NCBI RefSeq assembly: GCF_024168645.1
Contig: NZ_JALJWF010000001.1
Location: 1-64,000 of the forward strand
Direction of reading: 5' to 3'
DNA length: 64,000 bases
DNA from: Pseudomonas sp. GGS8
Lineage (GTDB): Bacteria > Pseudomonadota > Gammaproteobacteria > Pseudomonadales > Pseudomonadaceae
Of the stretch, positions 40,169 to 48,916 are shown piece after piece. Numbering within the stretch: the stretch's first letter is position 1; each line of letters starts with the position of its first letter. Made by a program: the position numbers and the translations under genes. The notes below the pieces were generated by a model, which saw only the letters and a program-made list of their open reading frames with translations, was not told where the DNA came from and did not search any database.

Positions 40169-41095
40169 ATGAAATCACCTTCCCAGACCAACGCAATTGA
40201 CTTCGACAGTGCCAAATTGCAACGCCTGGGCTTTGGTCAGCAGCCTCCCCTTATGGAGCGGCCCGTCAGTCTTGCGCAGTTGCGCCAGGAGCTGGGCCTG
40301 CAACTGCAAACCAGTCTTGAGCCGCAACGCATTCTCGGACTTTTCTTCCGTGAAATTCAGCGCCTTGTACCGCTGGATGCCTTGAGTTATGAGCATCAGC
40401 CCAGCGACTTGCGCCTGCAGTTCGGCCAGCGAGGCCATCATTCGATCAGCTACAGCCTCAGTCATGAAGGCGAGCAATTGGGTGAACTGGTGTTCCGTCG
40501 CAATCAGCGTTTCAGCGATGAAGAGCAAGGCCATCTGGAGTCGCTGTTATCAGCGCTTCTTTACCCGATGCGCAATGCCCTGCTCTACCGTGCCGCCACC
40601 CAAAGCGCCTTGCGCGACCCGCTGACCGACACCGGCAATCGCATCGCGATGGATCAGACGCTGCAACGGGAAATCGAGATGTCGCGCCGACACTCGCAAC
40701 CTCTGTCGCTGCTGATGCTGGACATCGATCACTTCAAACAGATCAACGACACCTACGGGCACAGCGCTGGCGATGAAGTGCTCAAGGCCGTCGCAGCTTC
40801 GATCAAAAGCCAGCTGCGTAACGTGGACATGGTGTTCCGGTTTGGAGGCGAAGAATTCATGATCCTGCTGTCCAACACCAGCCGGGAAGCCGCGGCCATG
40901 GTCGGCGAACGACTGCGGCTTGCTGCGCAGGCTCAGGACTATGTGGCCGAAGGCAAGACCATCGAACTGACGGTCAGCCTGGGATGCTCGACCCTGCTGC
41001 CCGGCGAGTCCGCCGAGAGCCTGTTACGACGAGCCGACAGTGCGCTGTATGTGGCCAAGCGCGAGGGGCGTAACCGGTTGACGATGGCTGGCTGA
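40169..41095 (+). CDS. Diguanylate cyclase with N-terminal GAF-like region
   Basis: The 308-residue protein has a soluble N-terminal region (about 30-140, resembling a GAF fold: LGLQLQTSLEPQRILGLFFREIQRLV) and a C-terminal GGDEF domain (about 145-308). The active-site loop is GGEEF in FRFGGEEFMILL, a catalytically competent variant. An RNVD motif lies five residues before it, the usual inhibitory site for cyclic-di-GMP. It should synthesise cyclic-di-GMP in the cytosol with product feedback. No membrane segment is present, so the signal is probably cytosolic. It converges on the HDO-type gene. Confidence 0.9.
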   Translation: MKSPSQTNAIDFDSAKLQRLGFGQQPPLMERPVSLAQLRQELGLQLQTSLEPQRILGLFFREIQRLVPLDALSYEHQPSDLRLQFGQRGHHSISYSLSHEGEQLGELVFRRNQRFSDEEQGHLESLLSALLYPMRNALLYRAATQSALRDPLTDTGNRIAMDQTLQREIEMSRRHSQPLSLLMLDIDHFKQINDTYGHSAGDEVLKAVAASIKSQLRNVDMVFRFGGEEFMILLSNTSREAAAMVGERLRLAAQAQDYVAEGKTIELTVSLGCSTLLPGESAESLLRRADSALYVAKREGRNRLTMAG

Positions 41096-41119
41096 GTCAT
41101 CAGCGGTCCCAATAACCAA

Positions 41120-41209
41120 TGTGGGAGCGAGCCTGCTCGCGATAGCGTTCTAACATTCACCCTCCGGGTTGAATGTTAAGCAGCCTTCGCGAGCAGGCTC
41201 GCTCCCACA
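41120..41209. repeat. Inverted REP pair (REPIN), GTGGGAGC family
   Basis: Two near-perfect facing copies of GTGGGAGCGAGCCTGCTCGCGA flank a 40-base spacer that is itself an inverted repeat (ACATTCA ... TGAATGT). It lies between two convergent genes and may act as a bidirectional transcript end. Confidence 0.92.
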
Positions 41210-41231
41210 ATTGTTTTACGTAGCCTTCAGA

Positions 41232-42026
41232 TCAGCTTTCGGCCAACGCCATCCGCTCACGGACTACCGGGGCTTTTCCTGCCAGTTCCAACTGCATGCA
41301 ACGTTCCAGGAACAGGTACATGTAGTCGTAACTTTTGCAGACCGCCTGGCGCAATTCCATCTGCAGGGATCTGCTCGGGTTCAGCCCCGCCAGGGTGCAG
41401 ATGATTTCCAGCGCTTCCCAAGGATGGGCATCGTCGTACTGGGCATGCATCTTCAACCACTTCATGGCCCGCTTGCGATCATCCTCGGGGAACGATGCCG
41501 CGTAGACGCCACTGGAACAGACCAGTGCCGACCACTCCCCGGTTGCCCCCTCGATGGCGTAGTTGGTGGCGGCGATGGCCACGATCAGCGAATCCGACGA
41601 ACTGGTGTGCCAGCACCAGTGGCTCAAGGCATGAAGTTCAGGGGCAACCTGTTGTGCCTGCAGATCTTCCAGGCTGACACCGTGAGCCCGGCTCCAGTGC
41701 AACCAGTAATCGGCATGGTTCAGTTCGACGCGAATATTGCGCATCAGCCAGCGACGCGCCATGTCTTCGCCAGGGTGTCGTGCAAAACGGGTCTTGGCCA
41801 GGTTCTGTGCCATGTATAAGGCGAACTGTTCGACCACCGGCCAGCCACCAATGAGGTACTGACGCATGGTTTTTGCGCTGAGCTTGTTATCGCGCATACG
41901 CTGATACAGTTCGTGTTCGACAACCCGGCGCTTGCTCTCACTACAATCCTGAATCAATTGCTGAGCCCAGGCGGGGTAACTTGCAGCTTCCATGAGGGGT
42001 CCGGTTCTGTTGAATGTGTCGATCAC
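41232..42026 (-). CDS. TenA/PqqC-like heme-oxygenase-fold protein, possible diiron oxidase
   Basis: This 264-residue all-helical protein has spaced carboxylate/His motifs: VEHELYQRM, RVELNHADYWLHW and KMHAQYDDAHPWEALEII. They match the pattern of heme-oxygenase-like diiron oxidases (HDO) and iron-containing redox enzymes related to TenA. The start is set by a strong AAAAGGAG seven bases before the GTG at 42026; the longest frame (to 42074) has no comparable site. HDO relatives do oxidative decarboxylation, N-oxygenation or desaturation, but the substrate here is unknown. It lies 44 bases downstream of a GGDEF-EAL gene on the same strand and could share its transcript. Confidence 0.75.
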   Translation of the reverse strand: MIDTFNRTGPLMEAASYPAWAQQLIQDCSESKRRVVEHELYQRMRDNKLSAKTMRQYLIGGWPVVEQFALYMAQNLAKTRFARHPGEDMARRWLMRNIRVELNHADYWLHWSRAHGVSLEDLQAQQVAPELHALSHWCWHTSSSDSLIVAIAATNYAIEGATGEWSALVCSSGVYAASFPEDDRKRAMKWLKMHAQYDDAHPWEALEIICTLAGLNPSRSLQMELRQAVCKSYDYMYLFLERCMQLELAGKAPVVRERMALAES

Positions 42027-42070
42027 TGTCGCGCTCCTTTTGATTGTGATTTCAAGATCAACAAGAGATT

Positions 42071-44530
42071 TCAACGGAACGTGCCGGGCGCCTTGAATAA
42101 CAACGGCCAGGGCCTGGCAGGACGACTTTGTAAACTGTCGCAGGTAAACAGATGCGGGCGTTCAATCACATACCCTTGAGCGTAATCCACCCCGATCTCC
42201 AGCAATGCCTGCTCGATCTGAGGTGTTTCAACAAACTCGGCAATCGTACGCTTACCCATGACATGCCCGATGTGATTGATCACTTCGACCATGGCGCGGT
42301 TAATCGGGTCGTCCAGCATATCCTTTACGAAACTCCCGTCGATCTTCAGGAAGTCTACAGGTAAATGTTTCAAGTAAGCGAACGAGGACATACCGGCGCA
42401 GAAGTCATCTAATGAGAAGCGGCAACCTAAGCCTTTGAGTTCATTAATAAATCTTATCGCGCTAGGCAAATTGGAAATCGCGCTGGTTTCTGTAATTTCA
42501 AAACAAATCATTTCAGGTGGAATTGAATATGCAACAAATTGTTCATGAAGGAAGTCCAGAAACGCCTCATCTCCGATAGTAATACCTGACAGATTTATCG
42601 CACACATGGCCAACGGCCCTTCGCCCTCTTGGGCGATGGCCTGGGCAATGACCTTGAAAACGTTCTCCACCACCCAGCGGTCAAGCGACGTCATCAAACC
42701 ATAACGCTCGGCGGCCGGAATGAAACTGTCTGGCAGGATCATGCGCCCGGCTTCGTCATGCAGGCGCAGCAGGATTTCGATATGTCCGCCGTCCCGCTCG
42801 CCAGGGCCCAGAGGCGCGATTTCCTGGGCGTACAGGCAAAAGCGGTCTTCCTCCAACGCCATGTGCAGGCGCTGCACCCAAGCCATCTCGCCAAAACGCA
42901 GGGACAGTTCCGAATCATCGGCGTGATAGACCTGAACCCGGTTGCGGCCTTTTTCCTTGGCCATGTAACAGGCCATATCAGCGGCGCGCAGCGAGGCCTC
43001 CAGGGTGGCCGGACTCTGAGTAACGTGCACCAGGCCAATGCTCACCGTGGTCACGAATGGCCGACCTTTCCAGACAAAATGCAGGTTCTGCACGGTCTGG
43101 CGCAGGACGTCGGCGATTTTCTCAGCCGCTTCCGGTGCACAGTTTTCCAACAGAATGCCGAACTCGTCGCCACCCAGTCGGGCCAGGGTGTCGCCTTCGC
43201 GCAAACCTGACTGCAGCAACGCACAAATATGCCGCAACAACTCATCACCGGCAGCATGACCGCAGGTGTCGTTGACCAGTTTGAATTGATCCAGATCGAG
43301 GAACATCAAGGCGTGACGCCCCGCTTGTCGCATCAGGCCATGCAGGGCCTGCTCCAGGCGATATTCGAATTCGCGGCGGTTGGCCAGCCCGGTCAAGGCA
43401 TCATGGGTCGCCTGCCAGGACAGATTGGCGATGTACTGCCGCTCCTGAGTCATGTCATGCAGCACCAGCACGGTGCCACTGACCTTGCCTGCGTTGCGGA
43501 TCGGCGCACCGACCAGGGTGACCGAAACCGTGCTGCCATCCAGTCGCTGGATCAGTTTGGAATGTTCGCTGCCGCCGCTGAGCTGGCCACTCAAAATGTG
43601 CTCGATCAGGGTAAAACCGTCGGCCTGAGCGTTCTCGTCCAGCAGATTGAACAGCGCCGCCAATGGCAACCCCGTCGCCTGTTCGGCCTTCCAGTGAGTC
43701 AAGGCCTCGGCGGCCGGGTTCATGTAGGCAATCGCGCCCTCGACGTCGGTGGTGATCACCCCGTCGCCAATCGATTGCAGAGTGATCTGCGCCCGGTCTT
43801 TCTCCAACTGCAAGGCATCGGCGAAGGCATGGCGCTGCTCGAGCAGCTTGTGGGTACGCAGCAAGGCCAGCACGATCAGGCCCAGTGCGGTGGCGAGGTT
43901 CGTCGCCAGCAGCAGCCGGAGAATCATCCGCGAGCCCTCGCCCAAGGCATCGCTGAACGCTTTGGCAGGGGGTGTCACGCCATCGTTGATGGCCAAAATC
44001 TGCGCCTTCCAGCGCTTGATGTCGGCGTCGGTGGCCTGGCTATCAACGATACCCTGATGCATTTCCCGCGCGACATCATCTAGCCGCACCAGGTACGCGT
44101 CACCGACAGTCCAGAGTTCGATGGCTTTTTCAAGGTAACTGAAGTGCCGGAAATTGAGGTACAGCCAAATCAGGCTCGGGACGTCGTCCGGGTGATTGCC
44201 GCCCTTGAGAATCGCGAGCCGCGCGGCCTCGATATTCGGTGGCTGATGATCCAGCGCCATACGCAACTCATGGCCGCCCTGAGGCACGGCAATCGCCTTC
44301 TGGTATTTGAGAAAAATCGTCTCCTCGCGACTGTCGGCGTAGAGATTGAGGTAATAGATGGCGTCTTTCTGGCCCTTGGACCACAGGCTTTCACCGCCGA
44401 CGTATCCACGAACCGCTGAAAGAACGTAAAGACTGACGCCGCCCAACAGTGCCTGAAACAACACGACGGCGATAAATGGCCAGACGATGCCCAACAGCCG
44501 TGGCGTTCCGAGAGTCCGCGCTTGATTCAT
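42071..44530 (-). CDS. Membrane-bound GGDEF-EAL protein with PAS domain
   Basis: The 819-residue protein has a helix at about 12-40, a periplasmic sensor region to about 205 and a second helix (LLATNLATALGLIVLALLR). A PAS domain (about 245-360), a GGDEF domain (RLGGDEFGILLEN, with the RxxD site REGD) and an EAL domain follow. The EAL motif reads EILLRL. The other phosphodiesterase residues appear to be present: the Asn in NLSG, FEITET, DDFCAG, LKIDGSF and FVET. Both activities are therefore possible, with cyclic-di-GMP hydrolysis likely dominant as in most such hybrids. The periplasmic part suggests sensing of an external signal. Confidence 0.9.
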   Translation of the reverse strand: MNQARTLGTPRLLGIVWPFIAVVLFQALLGGVSLYVLSAVRGYVGGESLWSKGQKDAIYYLNLYADSREETIFLKYQKAIAVPQGGHELRMALDHQPPNIEAARLAILKGGNHPDDVPSLIWLYLNFRHFSYLEKAIELWTVGDAYLVRLDDVAREMHQGIVDSQATDADIKRWKAQILAINDGVTPPAKAFSDALGEGSRMILRLLLATNLATALGLIVLALLRTHKLLEQRHAFADALQLEKDRAQITLQSIGDGVITTDVEGAIAYMNPAAEALTHWKAEQATGLPLAALFNLLDENAQADGFTLIEHILSGQLSGGSEHSKLIQRLDGSTVSVTLVGAPIRNAGKVSGTVLVLHDMTQERQYIANLSWQATHDALTGLANRREFEYRLEQALHGLMRQAGRHALMFLDLDQFKLVNDTCGHAAGDELLRHICALLQSGLREGDTLARLGGDEFGILLENCAPEAAEKIADVLRQTVQNLHFVWKGRPFVTTVSIGLVHVTQSPATLEASLRAADMACYMAKEKGRNRVQVYHADDSELSLRFGEMAWVQRLHMALEEDRFCLYAQEIAPLGPGERDGGHIEILLRLHDEAGRMILPDSFIPAAERYGLMTSLDRWVVENVFKVIAQAIAQEGEGPLAMCAINLSGITIGDEAFLDFLHEQFVAYSIPPEMICFEITETSAISNLPSAIRFINELKGLGCRFSLDDFCAGMSSFAYLKHLPVDFLKIDGSFVKDMLDDPINRAMVEVINHIGHVMGKRTIAEFVETPQIEQALLEIGVDYAQGYVIERPHLFTCDSLQSRPARPWPLLFKAPGTFR

Positions 44531-44748
44531 GAAGTCCCTTGTTTTAGCACTGCCGGATCATTATCCAACGTGATCGCTACAGCTAGACTAGGGTGCGTTC
44601 CCGGTTCCGGCAAGCAGAGGATCGGCTTCAATGCCGTCCACGTCCGACCCACATATATAAATACCGCCAATACGGATTTCGAGATCTGTTTACTGAGCAC
44701 TTCTGGCTCCCGCTATCCGTTGCGGGAAGCCCTCCAAAGGAGTGCGAC

Positions 44749-47700
44749 ATGACAGAAACATCTTTACCTTCTCCTGATCAGCCCGACCTGTCCCCGGCGG
44801 AAGAAGAGTTTCGCGCCAGACAGGCTCTGGGACTCGACGACGGCCCGGATATCGAAGACCTGGGCCTGCGCCCCACTGCCCAGGATCGAAGAGGGTTCAA
44901 GGCGATTCAGCGCGCGGCCCCCGACCGCGCGCAACACATGACCATCGACACTTACACGGCAAAACGCATCAATGCTCAAATCACCGACACCGTGAAAGCT
45001 TTCCTGAACGGCAAGCGTTCGTTAATCGGTCATCTCGGCGCCTCTGTGCTGGCTTCCGCCTCCATGGATCAACTGCGTGCGACACCCTCTGTATTCCTCC
45101 AGCGAATGCTGAACACGGTCGAAGCAAAAGAGCTAGGCGACAGCTTGCTCAGGACGCTCAAGTGGTATGGCGCAGGCCCTGGCGAACAAACTTCGGCGTC
45201 CATCCGTCATCAACTGGTTTGCAAAGCCATAGGCCTTTACTTGCAGGCCCCGTCAGCGGATGAGCCGCAGGTAATCGCCGGATTCCGCTGGCAAGACACG
45301 GCTCATTGGGGCAAAAGCTACCAGACCCTGCGCAGCGATTTTGAACAGCACTTGCTGCGCACCAAACGGGTCACCGATGCAAAAGAGGCGACCGTTCTCG
45401 CGCGGGTGTTCGAGACCCGTCTCTCAAAGGACTTCGCTGTGCGCGATATACCCTCCGATCTTCCTTACAAGAGTTCGGTGGTGTGGGTGAACTTCATGCA
45501 CGGCGTGCTGCTGGCAGATGAACTCGGCCTTGATCGATTGCAAGCGCTGTCCTTTCAACAACTCGTCGACTTGCCCCTGACCCGGAGCGCCGACGCCTCG
45601 TCCGGACAACTTGAGCAGATTGCGCGACTGAGGATGGGACCAGCACTGGAATGGGCGATCTGCAGCGGTATCGTTCAATCGCGACCGGAATACGATTACG
45701 ACGAGGACGATATGAAGCGGGCGATGGCGGCTCTGGAAAGCCACAGCGAGAGCCTGAACAACGCCGTTATGACACTGGATTTGCTACCCCCTGAAAGACT
45801 GAAGATGGCCAAACGGGTAAAGAATGATCTGTTTGGCGATGCAATGTTCGAATCGGACGGGCGCAAGTTGCTGAGAGATGAGCCACCGAGCGGCTTGGGG
45901 TTCAGAGACACGCCCTCATTGAAGCTGCCAGGCCATGCATTCCTCGATGTCTATGCCGACGGCCAATTCGATGACAAGAGAAAATGGTTTGTAACCCGGT
46001 CCGACGGGAAAACACGAACCAGTCACTGGATCAAGATCGACGACAAGCGAACCTTGCGTCATGAGGAATTCTTTCGCAAGGATCATAAGGGGATCGAAAG
46101 GCGTGTGATTGCCAGATACGGAGGCAAGACGCTGCCTGATATCAACAAGCAGTTTGAAACCGACTTTACAAGCTACCTCTCGAAAATCAGGACGGCTTAT
46201 CAGACCCTGATCACCAGTCTGCTGACCTCACTGCCACTGACCGACCGCCAGGCCCTTGAATGGGGCGACGTCCGCTTGCTGAGCCTGCACCTGGAAGAAA
46301 AACTCATCAAGGCAACGGGAGACATCCGGCCAAGAAAAGGTTTCGTTCTACAGGTGACCCACCATCATGAAATTACTTATTACGAACTGATCCCGAGTGC
46401 TGGCGTCATTCGTTGCCGACCCCACCTGAGAGTTTCAACAGTCAACGGGGTTCGCACCACGTTTCCGTTACACGCTTCGATCCCCGGACAAACATATACG
46501 GCTGAAATCAGCACTACCCTGCTTCTCGATTGGGCCGCTCACCTGGATGGCACACAGCCTGCTGACAGCGCGTACTGCATAGCGATCCTCGGCGTGGTCG
46601 GTGACGTGCCCGCGGTTGTATCGCCGGGCACAGACGTTAGCGAAGGAACAGCGCAGGCATCTGTCCGTTTGAATGAAGTGGCCCACTTCATTGCAACGAA
46701 TTTCCTGTACGTCGATGAACAGCAGTTGCATACCCAAGCCCGCGGCATGACGGCATTCGACACCATCAGGGCCAGAAGTGAACAACGGCGGAACACATTC
46801 GTAGGGCTGGCCAAAGGGTTTGTGCCCTTCTGGGGCAGTATTGAGGACATTTTGTCCGGCAAAATTGACCAGGTACTCCTAGGCGTGGCCGGACTCGTGC
46901 TGGACCTGGCTTCATTCCTCACCCCTGTCGGGAAATTCATGTCGGGTTCGGTGCGGTTGGTCAGGGCCGGGGCCACAGCCTCGCGAATGACCGTCAAAGC
47001 AAGTCTGCCTTCCTTTTCAACGTTGACCCGAAAACTCCTGACCGCTTCGCTGAGCAACCTCAATCCGCTGGACGGGATACCGACACTACTCAAGTCATTG
47101 GGAAGCGGTGCGTGGAAAGGACTGCACACGGCGGGACACATTGGTATTAGCGGTTTCAAGAAACTGACAGGACACGACGACCGCTACCGACTGGTGCACA
47201 ACCTGCCCCAGACAACCGATCCGGGGCGCTGGAAGCCGCTGGCAAACAATGATCGACTGGCAACGGTCAACGGTGTCGATGATGTACTTGTGCGCAATAC
47301 CAGCTCATCGGACCTGACCCGATTCCACCCCGTCGACCCGGTGACGTCCTTGCCCTATGGCCCCCGCCTGCACAATCACGGCAAAAACCTCATACAGGGC
47401 CGGTCAACCTTCAAAACCTTACCTGCCGAATCCCACGTCCTGGTAGAACTCCCGGAAAACGCCCATGTCCGTGAAGTACTTGAGATCGATGGTCGAACCA
47501 CGTTGTTCGTTGATGACATTCCCTATCGTCTGGACGGCAACCAACTGCGCCGTGCCGACTTGATTGATGATCAGGCGATGTTCAGATCCTTGCCTTGCCG
47601 GGTACGACGTAGCCCGGGTGCCGATGTATGCACGACCACATTCGTCACCCGTGATCCGGCACCGACGCCGCTCATCGGTAGCTTCGACGAAAGCAAAGGC

Positions 47701-48915
47701 TGGGCGCCGTGGTTCGGAGACAGTATCTATACGCCGGCCACTGCGGATCAGGCGATGTTGCTTAAAACCCTGAAGGAAAAAAGCCGGCTCCCGGCTACGA
47801 TGGAGTTCCAAAAAGGGATGTATGGGAGGATCAAGGTGAGTATCCCTTACGGGACCCAAAATCAATTTGATACCTTCGAGGCCGGTGCCATCATCATCCC
47901 GGCGATAGACGATTCGAAGCGCTATGTGTTCACCCGACTGGACGCCGGAGATTTTTACGTCACCGAGTGCCTTCCGGGGCAAAGCTTCTCCGCCCCCCTG
48001 ACATTGCGCAAGGCGCAAACCTTGCCCGCCGACCTGGCAGCGGAATTGAAGACGGTTTATACGGGATCGCTCAATGCCAATAACATGGCAAGGATTCACG
48101 GCATAGAAGCAGTGGAACGTGCGTTGAAAACAATGGATGAAATAGCCATTCCGATTGGCGGCTACGCGAACCCGCCCGGTAGGCTCAAACTGCTCAAGGT
48201 CGATACCAGTCCGGGTGAAGCGGTTCTGTTCGACCATTTCACACGAATGATTGTCAGCAATTTTCCGACAGGGGCGACGTCCTGGTCTCGCAGCCGATCC
48301 GCTTCTGAGTCCTTGCGCAAAAGAACCGCGGAAATATTCGATACGCTATTCGTGGAGAAAACCATCACTGTCGGGATGAACAGTGACTTGAAAATCAATA
48401 AGACGATGGACAAGCTCCAGAAGCTGCTTCCCCCCAATCTTAAATCACAGAACGCCAGAAACATCGCTTACGCCGACGTCGTAACGTCGGCCGGAAAACG
48501 CGAGGTTTATGTCAGCGTTTCAGGTGCGCAAGGACTTACCGGAGAACTGCCGCTGTTCAAACCTCCGTTCGCCCCAAATGGAGTCATCATCAACGGAACC
48601 ACCTACTTCAACATTGACCTCGGCCGCACATTTGCCAGAACGTCGTTGAACGTCACGGCCGAAGGAAAGTTATTGGCTATTCCGCATACGATAAAGGACG
48701 TCGATACCTATAAGCCGGCAATGACCAGTCGACCGACCTCTTTGGACAGCGAGGCGAAGCTGGTCAGCGTGCTCCGGGAAAAGTACCCGGACAACAAGAT
48801 GATCACGTCGGTCGATGTGGTAACGACCATGCCGCCATGCAACAGCTGTTCTGTCGTCATCAAAGAGTTCGGCTATGACGGTGCGGCGGATGCTTTGAAA
48901 GTTCTGTGGGGTTGA
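44749..48915 (+). CDS. Large polymorphic-type toxin with C-terminal deaminase-like domain
   Basis: This gene encodes 1388 residues. The start ATG at 44749 has AAAGGAG six bases upstream; the longer frame to 44593 lacks one. The N-terminal half resembles the DUF6543/dermonecrotic-type regions of large Pseudomonas toxins (RAQHMTIDTYTAKRINAQI). A hydrophobic segment at about 684-735 (GLAKGFVPFW, DQVLLGVAGLVLDLASFL) may help membrane passage. The last 160 residues (about 1230-1388) look like a deaminase-fold toxin tip: RNIAYADVV, then LDSEAKLVSVL with Glu1335, then MPPCNSCSVVIKEFG with Cys1364 and Cys1367. This is the DxE ... PCxxC pattern I associate with the BURPS668_1122-type toxin deaminases. 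No signal peptide, VgrG, PAAR or repeat region is seen, and no immunity gene follows. The target (nucleic acid base or other) is unknown. Confidence 0.8.
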   Translation: MTETSLPSPDQPDLSPAEEEFRARQALGLDDGPDIEDLGLRPTAQDRRGFKAIQRAAPDRAQHMTIDTYTAKRINAQITDTVKAFLNGKRSLIGHLGASVLASASMDQLRATPSVFLQRMLNTVEAKELGDSLLRTLKWYGAGPGEQTSASIRHQLVCKAIGLYLQAPSADEPQVIAGFRWQDTAHWGKSYQTLRSDFEQHLLRTKRVTDAKEATVLARVFETRLSKDFAVRDIPSDLPYKSSVVWVNFMHGVLLADELGLDRLQALSFQQLVDLPLTRSADASSGQLEQIARLRMGPALEWAICSGIVQSRPEYDYDEDDMKRAMAALESHSESLNNAVMTLDLLPPERLKMAKRVKNDLFGDAMFESDGRKLLRDEPPSGLGFRDTPSLKLPGHAFLDVYADGQFDDKRKWFVTRSDGKTRTSHWIKIDDKRTLRHEEFFRKDHKGIERRVIARYGGKTLPDINKQFETDFTSYLSKIRTAYQTLITSLLTSLPLTDRQALEWGDVRLLSLHLEEKLIKATGDIRPRKGFVLQVTHHHEITYYELIPSAGVIRCRPHLRVSTVNGVRTTFPLHASIPGQTYTAEISTTLLLDWAAHLDGTQPADSAYCIAILGVVGDVPAVVSPGTDVSEGTAQASVRLNEVAHFIATNFLYVDEQQLHTQARGMTAFDTIRARSEQRRNTFVGLAKGFVPFWGSIEDILSGKIDQVLLGVAGLVLDLASFLTPVGKFMSGSVRLVRAGATASRMTVKASLPSFSTLTRKLLTASLSNLNPLDGIPTLLKSLGSGAWKGLHTAGHIGISGFKKLTGHDDRYRLVHNLPQTTDPGRWKPLANNDRLATVNGVDDVLVRNTSSSDLTRFHPVDPVTSLPYGPRLHNHGKNLIQGRSTFKTLPAESHVLVELPENAHVREVLEIDGRTTLFVDDIPYRLDGNQLRRADLIDDQAMFRSLPCRVRRSPGADVCTTTFVTRDPAPTPLIGSFDESKGWAPWFGDSIYTPATADQAMLLKTLKEKSRLPATMEFQKGMYGRIKVSIPYGTQNQFDTFEAGAIIIPAIDDSKRYVFTRLDAGDFYVTECLPGQSFSAPLTLRKAQTLPADLAAELKTVYTGSLNANNMARIHGIEAVERALKTMDEIAIPIGGYANPPGRLKLLKVDTSPGEAVLFDHFTRMIVSNFPTGATSWSRSRSASESLRKRTAEIFDTLFVEKTITVGMNSDLKINKTMDKLQKLLPPNLKSQNARNIAYADVVTSAGKREVYVSVSGAQGLTGELPLFKPPFAPNGVIINGTTYFNIDLGRTFARTSLNVTAEGKLLAIPHTIKDVDTYKPAMTSRPTSLDSEAKLVSVLREKYPDNKMITSVDVVTTMPPCNSCSVVIKEFGYDGAADALKVLWG

Positions 48916-48916
48916 C

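Noticed and set aside
42071..42074. ATGA overlap of the heme-oxygenase-like gene with the GGDEF-EAL gene
   Set aside because: The ATG at 42074 lacks a ribosome site, whereas the GTG at 42026 has AAAAGGAG at ideal distance, so the genes are 44 bases apart.
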